Of a stretch of 7,541 bases of DNA, positions 1 to 6,002 are shown piece after piece. Positions within the stretch are counted from its first letter, which is position 1. Every line of letters begins with the position of its first letter. The notes under the pieces were generated by a model, which searched no databases, was not told the DNA's origin, and worked only from the letters and a program-made list of their open reading frames with translations. The translations under genes were made by a program, and so were the position numbers. The stretch is from Paracoccaceae bacterium (GTDB lineage: Bacteria > Pseudomonadota > Alphaproteobacteria > Rhodobacterales > Rhodobacteraceae): assembly GCA_026997055.1 (NCBI GenBank), contig JALWJU010000106.1, positions 1 to 7,541 of the forward strand. The letters run 5' to 3'.

Positions 1-728
1 GGAAGCGCGGCGAATCGCTGGCCCCAGCTGAAGCCCCTGACCGGGGGGCCGAGGTCCTTTTTCCAGGCGGCCATGCCGGTGATCAGCCCGGCATAGATCA
101 GCGCCGAGACCGCCCCGGGCACGAAGCCCGCCAGCAGCAGCTTGCCCACGCTCTGCTCGACGATGATCGCGTAGATCACCAGGATCGCGCTGGGCGGAAT
201 CAGGCTCGCCAGCGTGCCGCCCGCGGCCACCACGCCGGCGGCGAAGCGCTTGTCGTAGCCCAGCGCCAGCATCTCTGGGATGGCGATGCGCGAAAACACC
301 GCCGAGGTGGCGACCGAGGCGCCGGAGACGGCGGCAAAGCCCGCCGTGGCAAAGACGGTCGCCACCGCCATGCCCCCGGGCAGCCAGCCCACCCAGCGCT
401 TGGCCACCTCGAACAGCGTGCGCGTGAGCCCCGCGTAATAGGCGAGATAGCCGATCAGGATGAAGGTCGGGATCAGTGATATCGCGTAGGTCGTGGCCTT
501 GGAATGGGGGATCTGGCCGGTGAGCTTCATCGCCGTCACCAGCCCGCGCTCGAAGCCCTGCTTCTGCATGAAGAACAGCGCCAGTCCGAGAAAGCCGATG
601 AAGGCGGTGGCGAATGCCACCCGCACCCCGATCAGGATCAGCACGACCAGCGCGCCCGACAGCCAGAGGCTGAGGGTGAAGATATCGACGCCGGCCAGCA
701 GCGCCTTCATGTCGATCAGCTCATTCAT
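1..728 (-). CDS. dctM: TRAP transporter large permease subunit DctM (partial, C-terminus beyond the window)
   Basis: This is the large integral-membrane subunit of a tripartite ATP-independent periplasmic (TRAP) transporter, which in this family moves substrate inward, driven by a sodium or proton gradient. I translated the minus strand from ATG 728-726 and obtained 242 residues with no stop before the window edge; full members are about 430 residues, so roughly half is present. Hydrophobic segments lie near residues 17-53, 81-100, 117-147, 162-190 and 197-220. The family signature region is clear: GFAAVSGASVATSAVFSRIAIPEM (129-152, key residues VSGAS) and GGTLASLIPPSAILVIYA (170-187, the conserved IPPS loop). 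The start overlaps the dctQ stop by 8 bases (ATGAATGA), implying translational coupling. A GGGAG Shine-Dalgarno sits nine bases upstream, inside dctQ. Family assignment is secure; the substrate is unknown. Confidence 0.95.
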   Translation of the reverse strand, partial: MNELIDMKALLAGVDIFTLSLWLSGALVVLILIGVRVAFATAFIGFLGLALFFMQKQGFERGLVTAMKLTGQIPHSKATTYAISLIPTFILIGYLAYYAGLTRTLFEVAKRWVGWLPGGMAVATVFATAGFAAVSGASVATSAVFSRIAIPEMLALGYDKRFAAGVVAAGGTLASLIPPSAILVIYAIIVEQSVGKLLLAGFVPGAVSALIYAGLITGMAAWKKDLGPPVRGFSWGQRFAAL

Positions 729-1356
729 CCCGGATCGCTCCCACGCTCAGCGCCTCGCGCTCGGCCTGCTCGGCGGCGCTTTCGACCAGGGGCACGGCGA
801 CGGGGCGCTCGGCCCCGCGTGCGAGCGCCCGCCCATAGGCCCAGATCTGCAGCGCGAGGCGCAGCCACAGCAGCACCATGGAAAAGGTCACCAGAAGCTT
901 CGCCGGCCAGAGCGGCAGGGCGATGTCGATGGAAGAGTCGCGCGACCACAGCGGTGCGTTCATGTCGAAGGAGCGGGCGAAATGGTACCAGGTGCCGTAG
1001 ATCAGCGCCGTGGTGATCAGCAGCATGAAGATCACCGAGAGCAGCTCGGCCAGCCACAGCCAGCGCCCCCGGAGGGCGCCCAGCAGGATGTCCATGCGGA
1101 TATGTCCGCCTTCGCGCTGGGTGTAGCTGAGGCCGAGAAAGGCGAAGATCGCCATGAATTGCTCGGTCCAGTCCACATAGCCCGGCACCGGGGCATTGAG
1201 GAACTTGCGGCTGAGCACATGCACCACGGCCAGAAACACCAGTGCGAATATGGTGAGGCCGCCGAGCAGGGTCAGGGCGCTCTCCAGGCGGAAAAACGCG
1301 CGATCCAGACGCGACAGGACAGTGTCGTCACCAAGGACGGAAGAGGTGAGGGCCAT
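721..1356 (-). CDS. dctQ: TRAP transporter small permease subunit DctQ
   Basis: This is the small membrane subunit that pairs with DctM and docks the periplasmic binding protein. It has 211 residues, at the longer end for DctQ proteins, with an N-terminal cytoplasmic stretch of about 28 residues and a charged Ala/Glu-rich C-terminal tail (about 180-211). Four membrane segments are visible at about 29-49, 66-79, 99-121 and 149-174, the usual DctQ topology. The family motif appears as REGGHIRMDI (81-90), with the GG-I-D pattern. It lies between dctP and dctM in the standard PQM order, 50 bases after dctP. The ATG has only a weak Shine-Dalgarno (AGG, ten bases upstream), and that lies in the 3' arm of the 1366-1399 hairpin, so expression may depend on translation or processing of dctP message. 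No upstream in-frame start looks better. Confidence 0.93.
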   Translation of the reverse strand: MALTSSVLGDDTVLSRLDRAFFRLESALTLLGGLTIFALVFLAVVHVLSRKFLNAPVPGYVDWTEQFMAIFAFLGLSYTQREGGHIRMDILLGALRGRWLWLAELLSVIFMLLITTALIYGTWYHFARSFDMNAPLWSRDSSIDIALPLWPAKLLVTFSMVLLWLRLALQIWAYGRALARGAERPVAVPLVESAAEQAEREALSVGAIRDE

Positions 1357-1365
1357 GACATTCGG

Positions 1366-1399
1366 GCCTGCCCCCGCCGCCGGTCGGGCGGGGACAGGC
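1366..1399 (-). promoter_or_regulatory. GC-rich intercistronic hairpin between dctP and dctQ
   Basis: In the minus-strand transcript GCCTGTCCCCGCC (1399-1387) and GGCGGGGGCAGGC (1378-1366) form a 13-bp stem with one G-U pair and an 8-base loop. It begins 7 bases after the dctP stop. No T run follows, so it is not a classic intrinsic terminator. Hairpins between the binding-protein gene and the membrane genes of transport operons often block 3' exonucleases and allow more binding protein than permease; that role here is inferred. The 3' arm also covers the weak ribosome binding region of dctQ. Confidence 0.7.
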
Positions 1400-1406
1400 G
1401 CTTCCT

Positions 1407-2414
1407 TCAGCGCATCGAGGCAAGCGTGGACTGCACCAGGTCATAAAGCTCCTGGGCGGGGATGCCCTGGGCGCTCATGTCGGCAATCCACTTGTCGCGG
1501 ATCGGATCGGCGGCGATTTCGCGGAACTTGGCAAGCTCCTCCTCGGCGATGGAGACCCGGGCGACGTTCTTTTCGTCGAGGATCGTGTCCCACTTGGCCA
1601 GAAGCTCCTTGTAATTGGCCACGTAGTGATCCAGCGCCTCGGCCACCGAGCTGTCGAGCGCTTCGCGCTCGGCGTCGCTGAGCGCCTCGTAGGCGTCGGT
1701 ATTGACCACGACCGGGCAGTTCACCGTGCCGGGGTTGAGGTTCTCGGTCCACCAGGTGGCGAGGTCGATGGTGCGAAAGGCCAGATGCGCATGCGGCGCG
1801 AAGGCCACCGTATCCACCACGCCGCTTTCCATCGCGTTATAGGCCTCGGTGGCGGTCACCGAAGTGGGCACGGCGCCGATCGCGGCAAAGGCCTGGCCGA
1901 TGCCGCCGGTGGCGCGCACGCGCATGCCTTCCATCTCGGCCAGGGTGTCGCGGGGCTCGCCGGTGCCGACCAGGTTATACTGGGGCATGGGCGAGGGCAT
2001 CAGGAGGCGCGCATTCCAGCGGGCGAGGTCGGCGACCACCGCCGGATGCTGATAGACCGCCTGGCTGACGGCGACTTCCTCCTCCAGCGTGTTGACGCCC
2101 AGGAACGGCAGTTCCAGCACGGTGATGGTCGGGTTCTTGTCGCGGTGATAGCCGGCGCAGAACTGGGCCATCTCGAAGGCGCCGATGGAAATGCCGTCGA
2201 GATTTTCCTTGTTCTTGGAAAGCCCGCCATAGGAGATGTTGAGGGTGAATTCGCCGCCGGTCTTCTCGGCGACCAGCTCGGCGAGCTTTTCCACATGCTC
2301 GGTAAAGGCGCGCCGCTTGCCCCAGAGCGAGACGTTCCACTCGGTGGCCATGGCCTCGGCCGCGAAAGCGGTGGTGATGGCGGCCACCGCCAGGGTCGAA
2401 AGGGTTTTCTTCAT
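1407..2414 (-). CDS. dctP: TRAP transporter periplasmic solute-binding protein DctP
   Basis: This is the extracytoplasmic substrate-binding protein of the TRAP system; it captures solute (typically an organic acid in this family) and delivers it to DctQM. It has 335 residues from ATG 2414-2412. Residues 1-23 form a Sec signal peptide (MKK, hydrophobic core, cleavage likely after AMA23). The DctP fold follows, with family hallmarks EMAQF (81-85), ELPFLG (101-106) and EGMRVRATGG (162-171); R167 is the likely equivalent of the conserved arginine that salt-bridges substrate carboxylates. The stretch NCPVVVN (232-238) belongs to the second binding lobe. An in-frame extension upstream of 2414 exists, but it would bury the signal peptide. 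The chosen ATG has a strong GGGAGGA Shine-Dalgarno nine bases away. First gene of the operon and divergent from a LuxR-type regulator. The substrate cannot be named from sequence. Confidence 0.95.
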   Translation of the reverse strand: MKKTLSTLAVAAITTAFAAEAMATEWNVSLWGKRRAFTEHVEKLAELVAEKTGGEFTLNISYGGLSKNKENLDGISIGAFEMAQFCAGYHRDKNPTITVLELPFLGVNTLEEEVAVSQAVYQHPAVVADLARWNARLLMPSPMPQYNLVGTGEPRDTLAEMEGMRVRATGGIGQAFAAIGAVPTSVTATEAYNAMESGVVDTVAFAPHAHLAFRTIDLATWWTENLNPGTVNCPVVVNTDAYEALSDAEREALDSSVAEALDHYVANYKELLAKWDTILDEKNVARVSIAEEELAKFREIAADPIRDKWIADMSAQGIPAQELYDLVQSTLASMR

Positions 2415-2582
2415 GTGCTTGGTCCTCCCAGATTCTCTGTCCGGGGAGGGTAGCAGAGGCGTGGGGCAGGTCCAGTCATTTTTGCCGTTTCGCCCTCTCT
2501 TCCCGGGGGTGGTGCGGGCGCTCCGCGGAGGGGCGCGAAGCGAAGTGACTTGCCAGCGGACGGGAAATTGGTAGGCAGGGGC
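2415..2582. promoter_or_regulatory. Divergent dctP / luxR-type regulator intergenic region
   Basis: This 168-base gap separates the TRAP operon (leftward) from the LuxR-type gene (rightward), so both promoters should lie here. It contains a perfect 10-bp palindrome CTCCGCGGAG at 2521-2530, an AT-richer patch around 2476-2490, and a tandem GCGAA pair at 2535-2544. No convincing sigma-70 pair is visible for either direction. The best leftward candidate is TGGACC, 16 bases, TACCCT on the minus strand (about 2474-2447), which is weak. The palindrome is placed where an operator could act on both genes, but that is inference. Confidence 0.5.
2424..2449 (-). promoter_or_regulatory. dctP Shine-Dalgarno with possible anti-SD stem
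   Basis: In the minus-strand message GGGAGG (2429-2424) is the dctP ribosome binding site. An exactly complementary CCTCCC lies just upstream (2449-2444), separated by a 14-base loop. Pairing would hide the ribosome binding site. The complementarity is seen directly; a regulatory role is inferred, and a 6-bp match in GC-rich DNA can occur by chance. Confidence 0.4.
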
Positions 2583-3326
2583 ATGGAGATTCTCGGCGAG
2601 ATCTATCGGGCGGCGGAAGCCCGCCTGCACGGGGACGATCCCGACTGGAGCGGATTCATGGCCGCGTTTCGTGACATTTTCGCGGCCGAAGCGGCGCTCT
2701 ACACGATCGGATACGGCCCCGGCGAGCGCGATATCGAGGCCTTTTTCCTGATCGCCTCATCGGCGCCGGAAGTGAGCGACGCCTATGTGCAGAAGAAGAT
2801 CTACCGCCACCTCAGGGTGCCCGAAAACACCCTTGCCCCGCTGGAGCCGGCCCTGCGCAGCGATTATCTGAGCGATGCCGAGTTCGAGCGATCCGGCCCG
2901 CTGGCCGATTTCATGATCCCGGCGGGCATGTATCATCTGATCGCGGTGCCGGCGCTGCTGGCCGATGGCAGCGTGACCACGCTCACCGCCTGGCGCGACA
3001 GGGGGGCGGAGAATTTCTCGGCCCTGGAAAAGCAGCGCCTGGCGCTGTTCATGCGCCACCTGGTGGCGCTGGTGGGCAAGGAGGCGCTGGCGCTGGAGAA
3101 GCCGGAGCAGAAGGTCGCTGCCTTCGGCCGCAAATGGGGGCTGACCCCGACGGAGACCGAGCTGCTGGCTGCATTGCTGCAGGGGCTGAGCCTGCGCGAG
3201 GCGGCCGAACAGAGCGGACGCTCCTATGGCACCGTACGCTGGCACATGCAGAACATCCTGGGAAAATGCCAGGTGAACAGCCAGAAGGATCTGATGCGCG
3301 AGTTCTACACCCTGATCCGGCGCTGA
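2583..3326 (+). CDS. LuxR/GerE-family HTH transcriptional regulator, divergent from the TRAP operon
   Basis: This is a DNA-binding regulator of 247 residues counted from ATG 2583. The C-terminal GerE helix-turn-helix spans about 187-240: LTPTETELLAALLQGLS, then the REAAEQSGRS turn, and SYGTVRWHMQNILGKC as the recognition helix. Residues 1-180 form a separate sensory region that I do not recognise as a response-regulator receiver (no phosphoacceptor Asp context) or as a clear autoinducer-binding domain; no LuxI-type synthase gene is nearby. A TTG at 2550 would add 11 residues, but ATG 2583 gives the MEILGEIYRAA opening typical of this group and has AGG/AGGGG purine tracts just upstream. Its head-to-head position next to dctPQM suggests that it controls the transporter, perhaps sensing the transported compound. 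The ligand and the direction of control are unknown. Confidence 0.88.
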   Translation: MEILGEIYRAAEARLHGDDPDWSGFMAAFRDIFAAEAALYTIGYGPGERDIEAFFLIASSAPEVSDAYVQKKIYRHLRVPENTLAPLEPALRSDYLSDAEFERSGPLADFMIPAGMYHLIAVPALLADGSVTTLTAWRDRGAENFSALEKQRLALFMRHLVALVGKEALALEKPEQKVAAFGRKWGLTPTETELLAALLQGLSLREAAEQSGRSYGTVRWHMQNILGKCQVNSQKDLMREFYTLIRR

Positions 3327-3368
3327 GCCCCGCGACCGCTCCTGCACCGGCTCCCGGCTTCTTCTGTC

Positions 3369-3392
3369 CGCAGATATACCCGCAGATATACC
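3369..3392. repeat. 12-bp perfect tandem repeat, two copies
   Basis: CGCAGATATACC occurs twice head to tail with no mismatch in the 124-base gap between the convergent ends of the LuxR-type gene and eno. The ATATA core stands out in a GC-rich background. No function is evident; it may be a slippage duplication or a paired protein-binding site. The rest of the gap (3327-3450) is GC-rich with no gene. Confidence 0.85.
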
Positions 3393-3433
3393 GGGACCCC
3401 GCCCCCCGGCCAGGCGCGCGGCCGCCGGCACGA

Positions 3434-3448
3434 AGCGGCTCTGCCGCT
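3434..3448 (-). terminator. Small hairpin just after eno, possible terminator
   Basis: AGCGGC (3448-3443 on the minus strand) and GCCGCT (3439-3434) form a 6-bp perfect stem with a 3-base loop, starting two bases after the eno stop codon. Only TTCGT follows instead of a T run, so it is at best a weak terminator or an RNA end protector. Confidence 0.4.
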
Positions 3449-3450
3449 CC

Positions 3451-4728
3451 TCAGCCCTTCAGGATTGCCCGGCCCGGATAGACGGCGCTTTCGCCCAGCG
3501 ATTCCTCGATGCGGATCAGCTGGTTGTACTTCGCCAGCCGGTCCGAGCGCGACAGGCTCCCGGTCTTGATCTGGCCGCAATTGGTGGCCACGGCGAGGTC
3601 GGCGATGGTGGCGTCCTCGGTCTCGCCCGAACGGTGGCTCATCACGTTGGCAAAGCTCGCGCGGTGGGCCATTTCCACCGCCCGCAGGGTCTCGGAGAGG
3701 GTGCCGATCTGGTTCACCTTGACCAGCATCGCATTGGCGGATTTGCGCGCGATCCCCTCGGCGAGCCGCGCCGGATTGGTCACGAACAGATCGTCGCCTA
3801 CCAGCTGCACCCGCTCGCCCAGCGCTGCCGTGAGCGCGGCCCAGCCGTCCCAGTCATCCTCGGCCATGGCGTCCTCGATGCTGAAGATCGGATAATCCGC
3901 CACCAGGGCTGCGATATAGTCCACATTTTCGTCGCTGGTCAGGGTTTTCCCTTCTCCGGAAAGTACATATCGCCCTTCCTTGAAGTACTCGGTGGCGGCG
4001 CAATCCAGCGCCAGCACGATGTCTTCGCCGGGGACATAACCGGCCTTTTCGATGGATTTCAGGATGAAGTCCAGCGCCTCGCGGCTGGAGGAGATATTCG
4101 GGGCGAAGCCGCCCTCGTCGCCGATCCCGGTGCTCAGCCCCGCCGCCGAAAGCTCGCCCTTGAGGGTGTGAAACACCTCCGCGCCCATGCGCACCGCTTC
4201 GCGGATGCTTTCGGCGCCGACCGGGGCGATCATGAATTCCTGGATGTCGATCGGGTTGTCGGCGTGTTCGCCGCCATTGAGGATGTTCATCATCGGCACC
4301 GGCAGCACCCGCGCACTCGCGCCGCCCACATAGCGATAGAGCGGAAGCGCCGAGAAATCCGCCGCCGCCTTTGCCGCCGCGAGGCTCACGCCGAGGATCG
4401 CATTGGCGCCGAGACGAGCCTTGTTCGGCGTGCCGTCAAGCTCGCACATGGCGGCATCGAGGGCTTCCTGCTCGGTCACGTCAAAGCCCGTGAGCATGTC
4501 GGCGATCTCGCCATTGACCGCCTCGACCGCCCCCAGCACGCCCTTGCCGCCATAGCGCGCCTTGTCGCCGTCGCGCCGCTCCACCGCCTCATGCGCGCCG
4601 GTGGAAGCGCCCGAAGGCACGGCGGCGCGGCCCATGGTGCCGTCTTCGAGCGTTACATCCACCTCGACGGTGGGATTGCCGCGGCTGTCGAGGATTTCGC
4701 GGGCGAAAATGTCGGTGATCATGCTCAT
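3451..4728 (-). CDS. eno: Enolase (phosphopyruvate hydratase, EC 4.2.1.11)
   Basis: Enolase interconverts 2-phosphoglycerate and phosphoenolpyruvate in glycolysis and gluconeogenesis; it is a magnesium-dependent cytoplasmic enzyme. It has 425 residues, normal for bacterial enolase. The N-terminal domain begins ITDIFAREILDSRGNPTVEV and carries the mobile loop PSGASTGAHEA (38-48). In the barrel I see GGEHADNP (152-159), catalytic E205 (GDEGG), metal ligands D242, E285 (SIED) and D312 (GDDLF), catalytic base K337 (LVKVNQ), the signature SHRSGETED with H365, and K388 (QIKTGS). All key residues are present, so it should be active. Small oddities are Ala instead of the bacterial Gly after SIED (287) and ASFANVMSHRS where AGYTNVMSHRS is usual. 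The ATG at 4728 has GAGG six bases upstream; a second ATG two codons on is possible. It stands alone, divergent from rplM-rpsI and convergent with the LuxR-type gene. Confidence 0.98.
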   Translation of the reverse strand: MSMITDIFAREILDSRGNPTVEVDVTLEDGTMGRAAVPSGASTGAHEAVERRDGDKARYGGKGVLGAVEAVNGEIADMLTGFDVTEQEALDAAMCELDGTPNKARLGANAILGVSLAAAKAAADFSALPLYRYVGGASARVLPVPMMNILNGGEHADNPIDIQEFMIAPVGAESIREAVRMGAEVFHTLKGELSAAGLSTGIGDEGGFAPNISSSREALDFILKSIEKAGYVPGEDIVLALDCAATEYFKEGRYVLSGEGKTLTSDENVDYIAALVADYPIFSIEDAMAEDDWDGWAALTAALGERVQLVGDDLFVTNPARLAEGIARKSANAMLVKVNQIGTLSETLRAVEMAHRASFANVMSHRSGETEDATIADLAVATNCGQIKTGSLSRSDRLAKYNQLIRIEESLGESAVYPGRAILKG

Positions 4729-4748
4729 GGAGGGCCTCTTCTGGCTGG

Positions 4749-4764
4749 TACACGGCTACACGGC
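4749..4764. repeat. 8-bp tandem repeat in the eno leader
   Basis: TACACGGC occurs twice in direct tandem, 21 bases upstream of the eno start codon (GCCGTGTA twice in the transcript). It is seen directly; no function is known. Confidence 0.7.
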
Positions 4765-4778
4765 GGGCGCGCGACTCG

Positions 4779-4798
4779 CCTGCCTCTTAGCAGGCAGG
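4779..4798 (-). promoter_or_regulatory. Hairpin in the eno 5' leader
   Basis: On the minus strand CCTGCCT (4798-4792) pairs with AGGCAGG (4785-4779) in a perfect 7-bp stem with a 6-base loop, about 50 bases upstream of the eno ATG and downstream of the likely eno promoter. A second register (GCCTGC with GCAGGC) is also possible. It is not followed by a T run. A stabilising or regulatory leader role is inferred. Confidence 0.45.
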
Positions 4799-4874
4799 GG
4801 CGGAAATGGGAACAGGTCCGGCGCGGGCATCTGGCGCATGAGCCGATCAAAATTGCCGCAGCGAGTGGGGTAAA

Positions 4875-4903
4875 ATGATACCGCATCGCCAAGTATATGA
4901 AAA
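4875..4903 (-). promoter_or_regulatory. Candidate eno promoter
   Basis: On the minus strand TTTTCA (4903-4898), a 17-base spacer and TATCAT (4880-4875) resemble a sigma-70 promoter and would give a leader of about 140 bases. An alternative -10, TATACT (4897-4892), matches better alone but lacks a good -35. Consensus matching is by eye. Confidence 0.4.
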
Positions 4904-4930
4904 CACGTCACAATCCACTCCACATTCCCC

Positions 4931-4958
4931 TTGACTGCCCTCCGAAAACCCGTAAAAC
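4931..4958 (+). promoter_or_regulatory. Candidate rplM-rpsI promoter
   Basis: TTGACT (4931-4936), a 16-base spacer and TAAAAC (4953-4958) form the best sigma-70-like promoter in the window. Transcription would start near 4965, giving a leader of about 28 bases before rplM. It sits back to back with the eno promoter candidate. Confidence 0.6.
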
Positions 4959-4992
4959 CACGCCATCCGTAACCCAAGCAAGGGCCGAAAAG

Positions 4993-5457
4993 ATGAAAAC
5001 CTATACCGCAACACCGGCGGATATCGAAAAGAAGTGGATAGTGATCGACGCCGAAGGCGTCGTCCTCGGCCGCCTCGCCTCGATCATCGCCATGCGCCTG
5101 CGCGGCAAGCACAAGCCCACCTTCACCCCGCATATGGACATGGGCGACAACGTGATCGTCATCAATGCCGAGAAAGTCCAGCTCACCGGCAAGAAACGCA
5201 CCGACAAGCTGCATTACTGGCATACCGGCTATCCGGGCGGCATCAAGTCGCGCACGGCGGGCCAGATCCTCGAGGGCGAGCATCCCGAACGCCTGATCAT
5301 GAAGGCGGTGCAGCGCATGCTGCCCAAGAACAAGCTCTCGCGCAAGCAGCTCACCCACCTGCGCGTCTTCGCAGGGCCCGAGCACGGCATGGAGGCGCAG
5401 AAGCCCGAGGTGCTGGACGTGAAGGCGATGAACCCCAAGAACACGCGGAAGGGCTGA
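4993..5457 (+). CDS. rplM: 50S ribosomal protein L13
   Basis: L13 is an early-assembling protein of the large ribosomal subunit that binds 23S rRNA. It has 154 residues, slightly longer than the 142 of E. coli L13 and in line with alphaproteobacterial members. The start MKTYTATPADIEKKW is characteristic, followed by VIDAEGVVLGRLAS (17-30), LRGKHKPTFTPHMDMGD (36-52), and the C-terminal signature AVQRMLPKNKL with RVFAGPEHGMEAQKPE (105-139). The frame stays open upstream to 4897, but those 32 codons overlap the predicted promoter. ATG 4993 has AAGGG about eight bases upstream, so it is the real start. rpsI follows after two bases, forming the widely conserved L13-S9 operon. Confidence 0.98.
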   Translation: MKTYTATPADIEKKWIVIDAEGVVLGRLASIIAMRLRGKHKPTFTPHMDMGDNVIVINAEKVQLTGKKRTDKLHYWHTGYPGGIKSRTAGQILEGEHPERLIMKAVQRMLPKNKLSRKQLTHLRVFAGPEHGMEAQKPEVLDVKAMNPKNTRKG

Positions 5458-5459
5458 CC

Positions 5460-5954
5460 ATGAGCGACGATATCAAGACCCTCGACGACCTCGAAGCACT
5501 GGCCGGCGGCGACGCGCCTGCCCAGGAGGCAGCCCCCGCGCCCGCCCGCGAGCCGGTGCGCGACGAGCTGGGCCGGGCCTACGCCACCGGCAAGCGCAAG
5601 GACGCGGTGGCCCGCGTCTGGATCAAGCCGGGCTCCGGCAAGATCACCGTCAACGGCCGCGAAATGGAGAAATATTTCGCCCGCCCGGTGCTGCAGATGA
5701 TCCTGCGCCAGCCCTTCGAGGTGGCCGGCGTCAGCGGCGAGTTCGACGTGATGGCCACCGTCAAGGGCGGCGGGCTGTCGGGCCAGGCCGGCGCGGTCAA
5801 GCACGGCATCTCCAAGGCGCTGCAGCTCTACGAGCCCTCGCTGCGCCCGGCGCTCAAGGCCGCGGGCTTCCTCACCCGCGACAGCCGCGTGGTCGAGCGC
5901 AAGAAATACGGCAAGCCCAAGGCGCGCAAGAGCTTCCAGTTCTCCAAGCGCTGA
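5460..5954 (+). CDS. rpsI: 30S ribosomal protein S9
   Basis: S9 is a small-subunit protein whose C-terminal tail reaches the peptidyl-tRNA site. It has 164 residues. The first 38 or so form an acidic then Ala/Pro-rich extension (DDIKTLDDLEALAGG, then APAPAREPV) that E. coli S9 lacks and many alphaproteobacterial S9 proteins have. The conserved core starts at GRAYATGKRKDAVARVW (38-54), continues through GSGKITVNGR, the VKGGGLSGQAGAVKHGISKAL region (101-121) and LTRDSRVVERKKYGKPKARK, and ends in the universal SKR. GGAAGGG inside the end of rplM, six bases before the ATG, is the ribosome binding site, so translation is coupled to L13. An intrinsic terminator follows nine bases after the stop. 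Confidence 0.98.
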   Translation: MSDDIKTLDDLEALAGGDAPAQEAAPAPAREPVRDELGRAYATGKRKDAVARVWIKPGSGKITVNGREMEKYFARPVLQMILRQPFEVAGVSGEFDVMATVKGGGLSGQAGAVKHGISKALQLYEPSLRPALKAAGFLTRDSRVVERKKYGKPKARKSFQFSKR

Positions 5955-5963
5955 GCGGATGCG

Positions 5964-5988
5964 GGGGCTGCCTTCGGGCGGCCCCTTT
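5964..5988 (+). terminator. Intrinsic terminator after rpsI with UUCG tetraloop
   Basis: GGGGCTGCC (5964-5972), loop TTCG, GGCGGCCCC (5977-5985) and TTT form a 9-bp stem with one G-U pair closed by a C(UUCG)G tetraloop, an unusually stable RNA fold. The short T run suggests that termination may be incomplete. It lies between rpsI and the next gene on the same strand, whose Shine-Dalgarno begins five bases after the T run. Confidence 0.8.
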
Positions 5989-6002
5989 GCCTCGGAGGCA
6001 GC

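Noticed and set aside
493..1446. Long open frame of 317 codons on the plus strand opposite dctM, dctQ and the end of dctP
   Set aside because: The translation is low-complexity and matches no family I know, while the opposite strand encodes clear TRAP subunits. It is a GC-rich antisense shadow.
2540..2555. Near match to a sigma-54 promoter on the minus strand (TGGCAAG, 4 bases, TTCGC) upstream of dctP
   Set aside because: The GG to GC spacing is 11 instead of the strict 10, and no sigma-54 activator gene or site is visible.
2415..2630. In-frame N-terminal extension of dctP back to 2630
   Set aside because: It would place 72 residues before a clear signal peptide and overlaps the divergent regulator; a strong Shine-Dalgarno supports the start at 2414.
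3865..3880. Ala instead of Gly after the SIED metal-ligand motif in enolase
   Set aside because: This position varies in known enolases (Pro in the yeast enzyme), and the ligand Glu and neighbouring Asp are intact, so loss of activity is not indicated.
3634..4878. 414-codon open frame opposite eno
   Set aside because: It is His/Arg/Gly-rich with no recognisable domain; the minus strand has all enolase catalytic residues.
4897..4992. In-frame N-terminal extension of rplM back to 4897
   Set aside because: It covers the best promoter in the window and is absent from L13 proteins; ATG 4993 gives the typical N-terminus.
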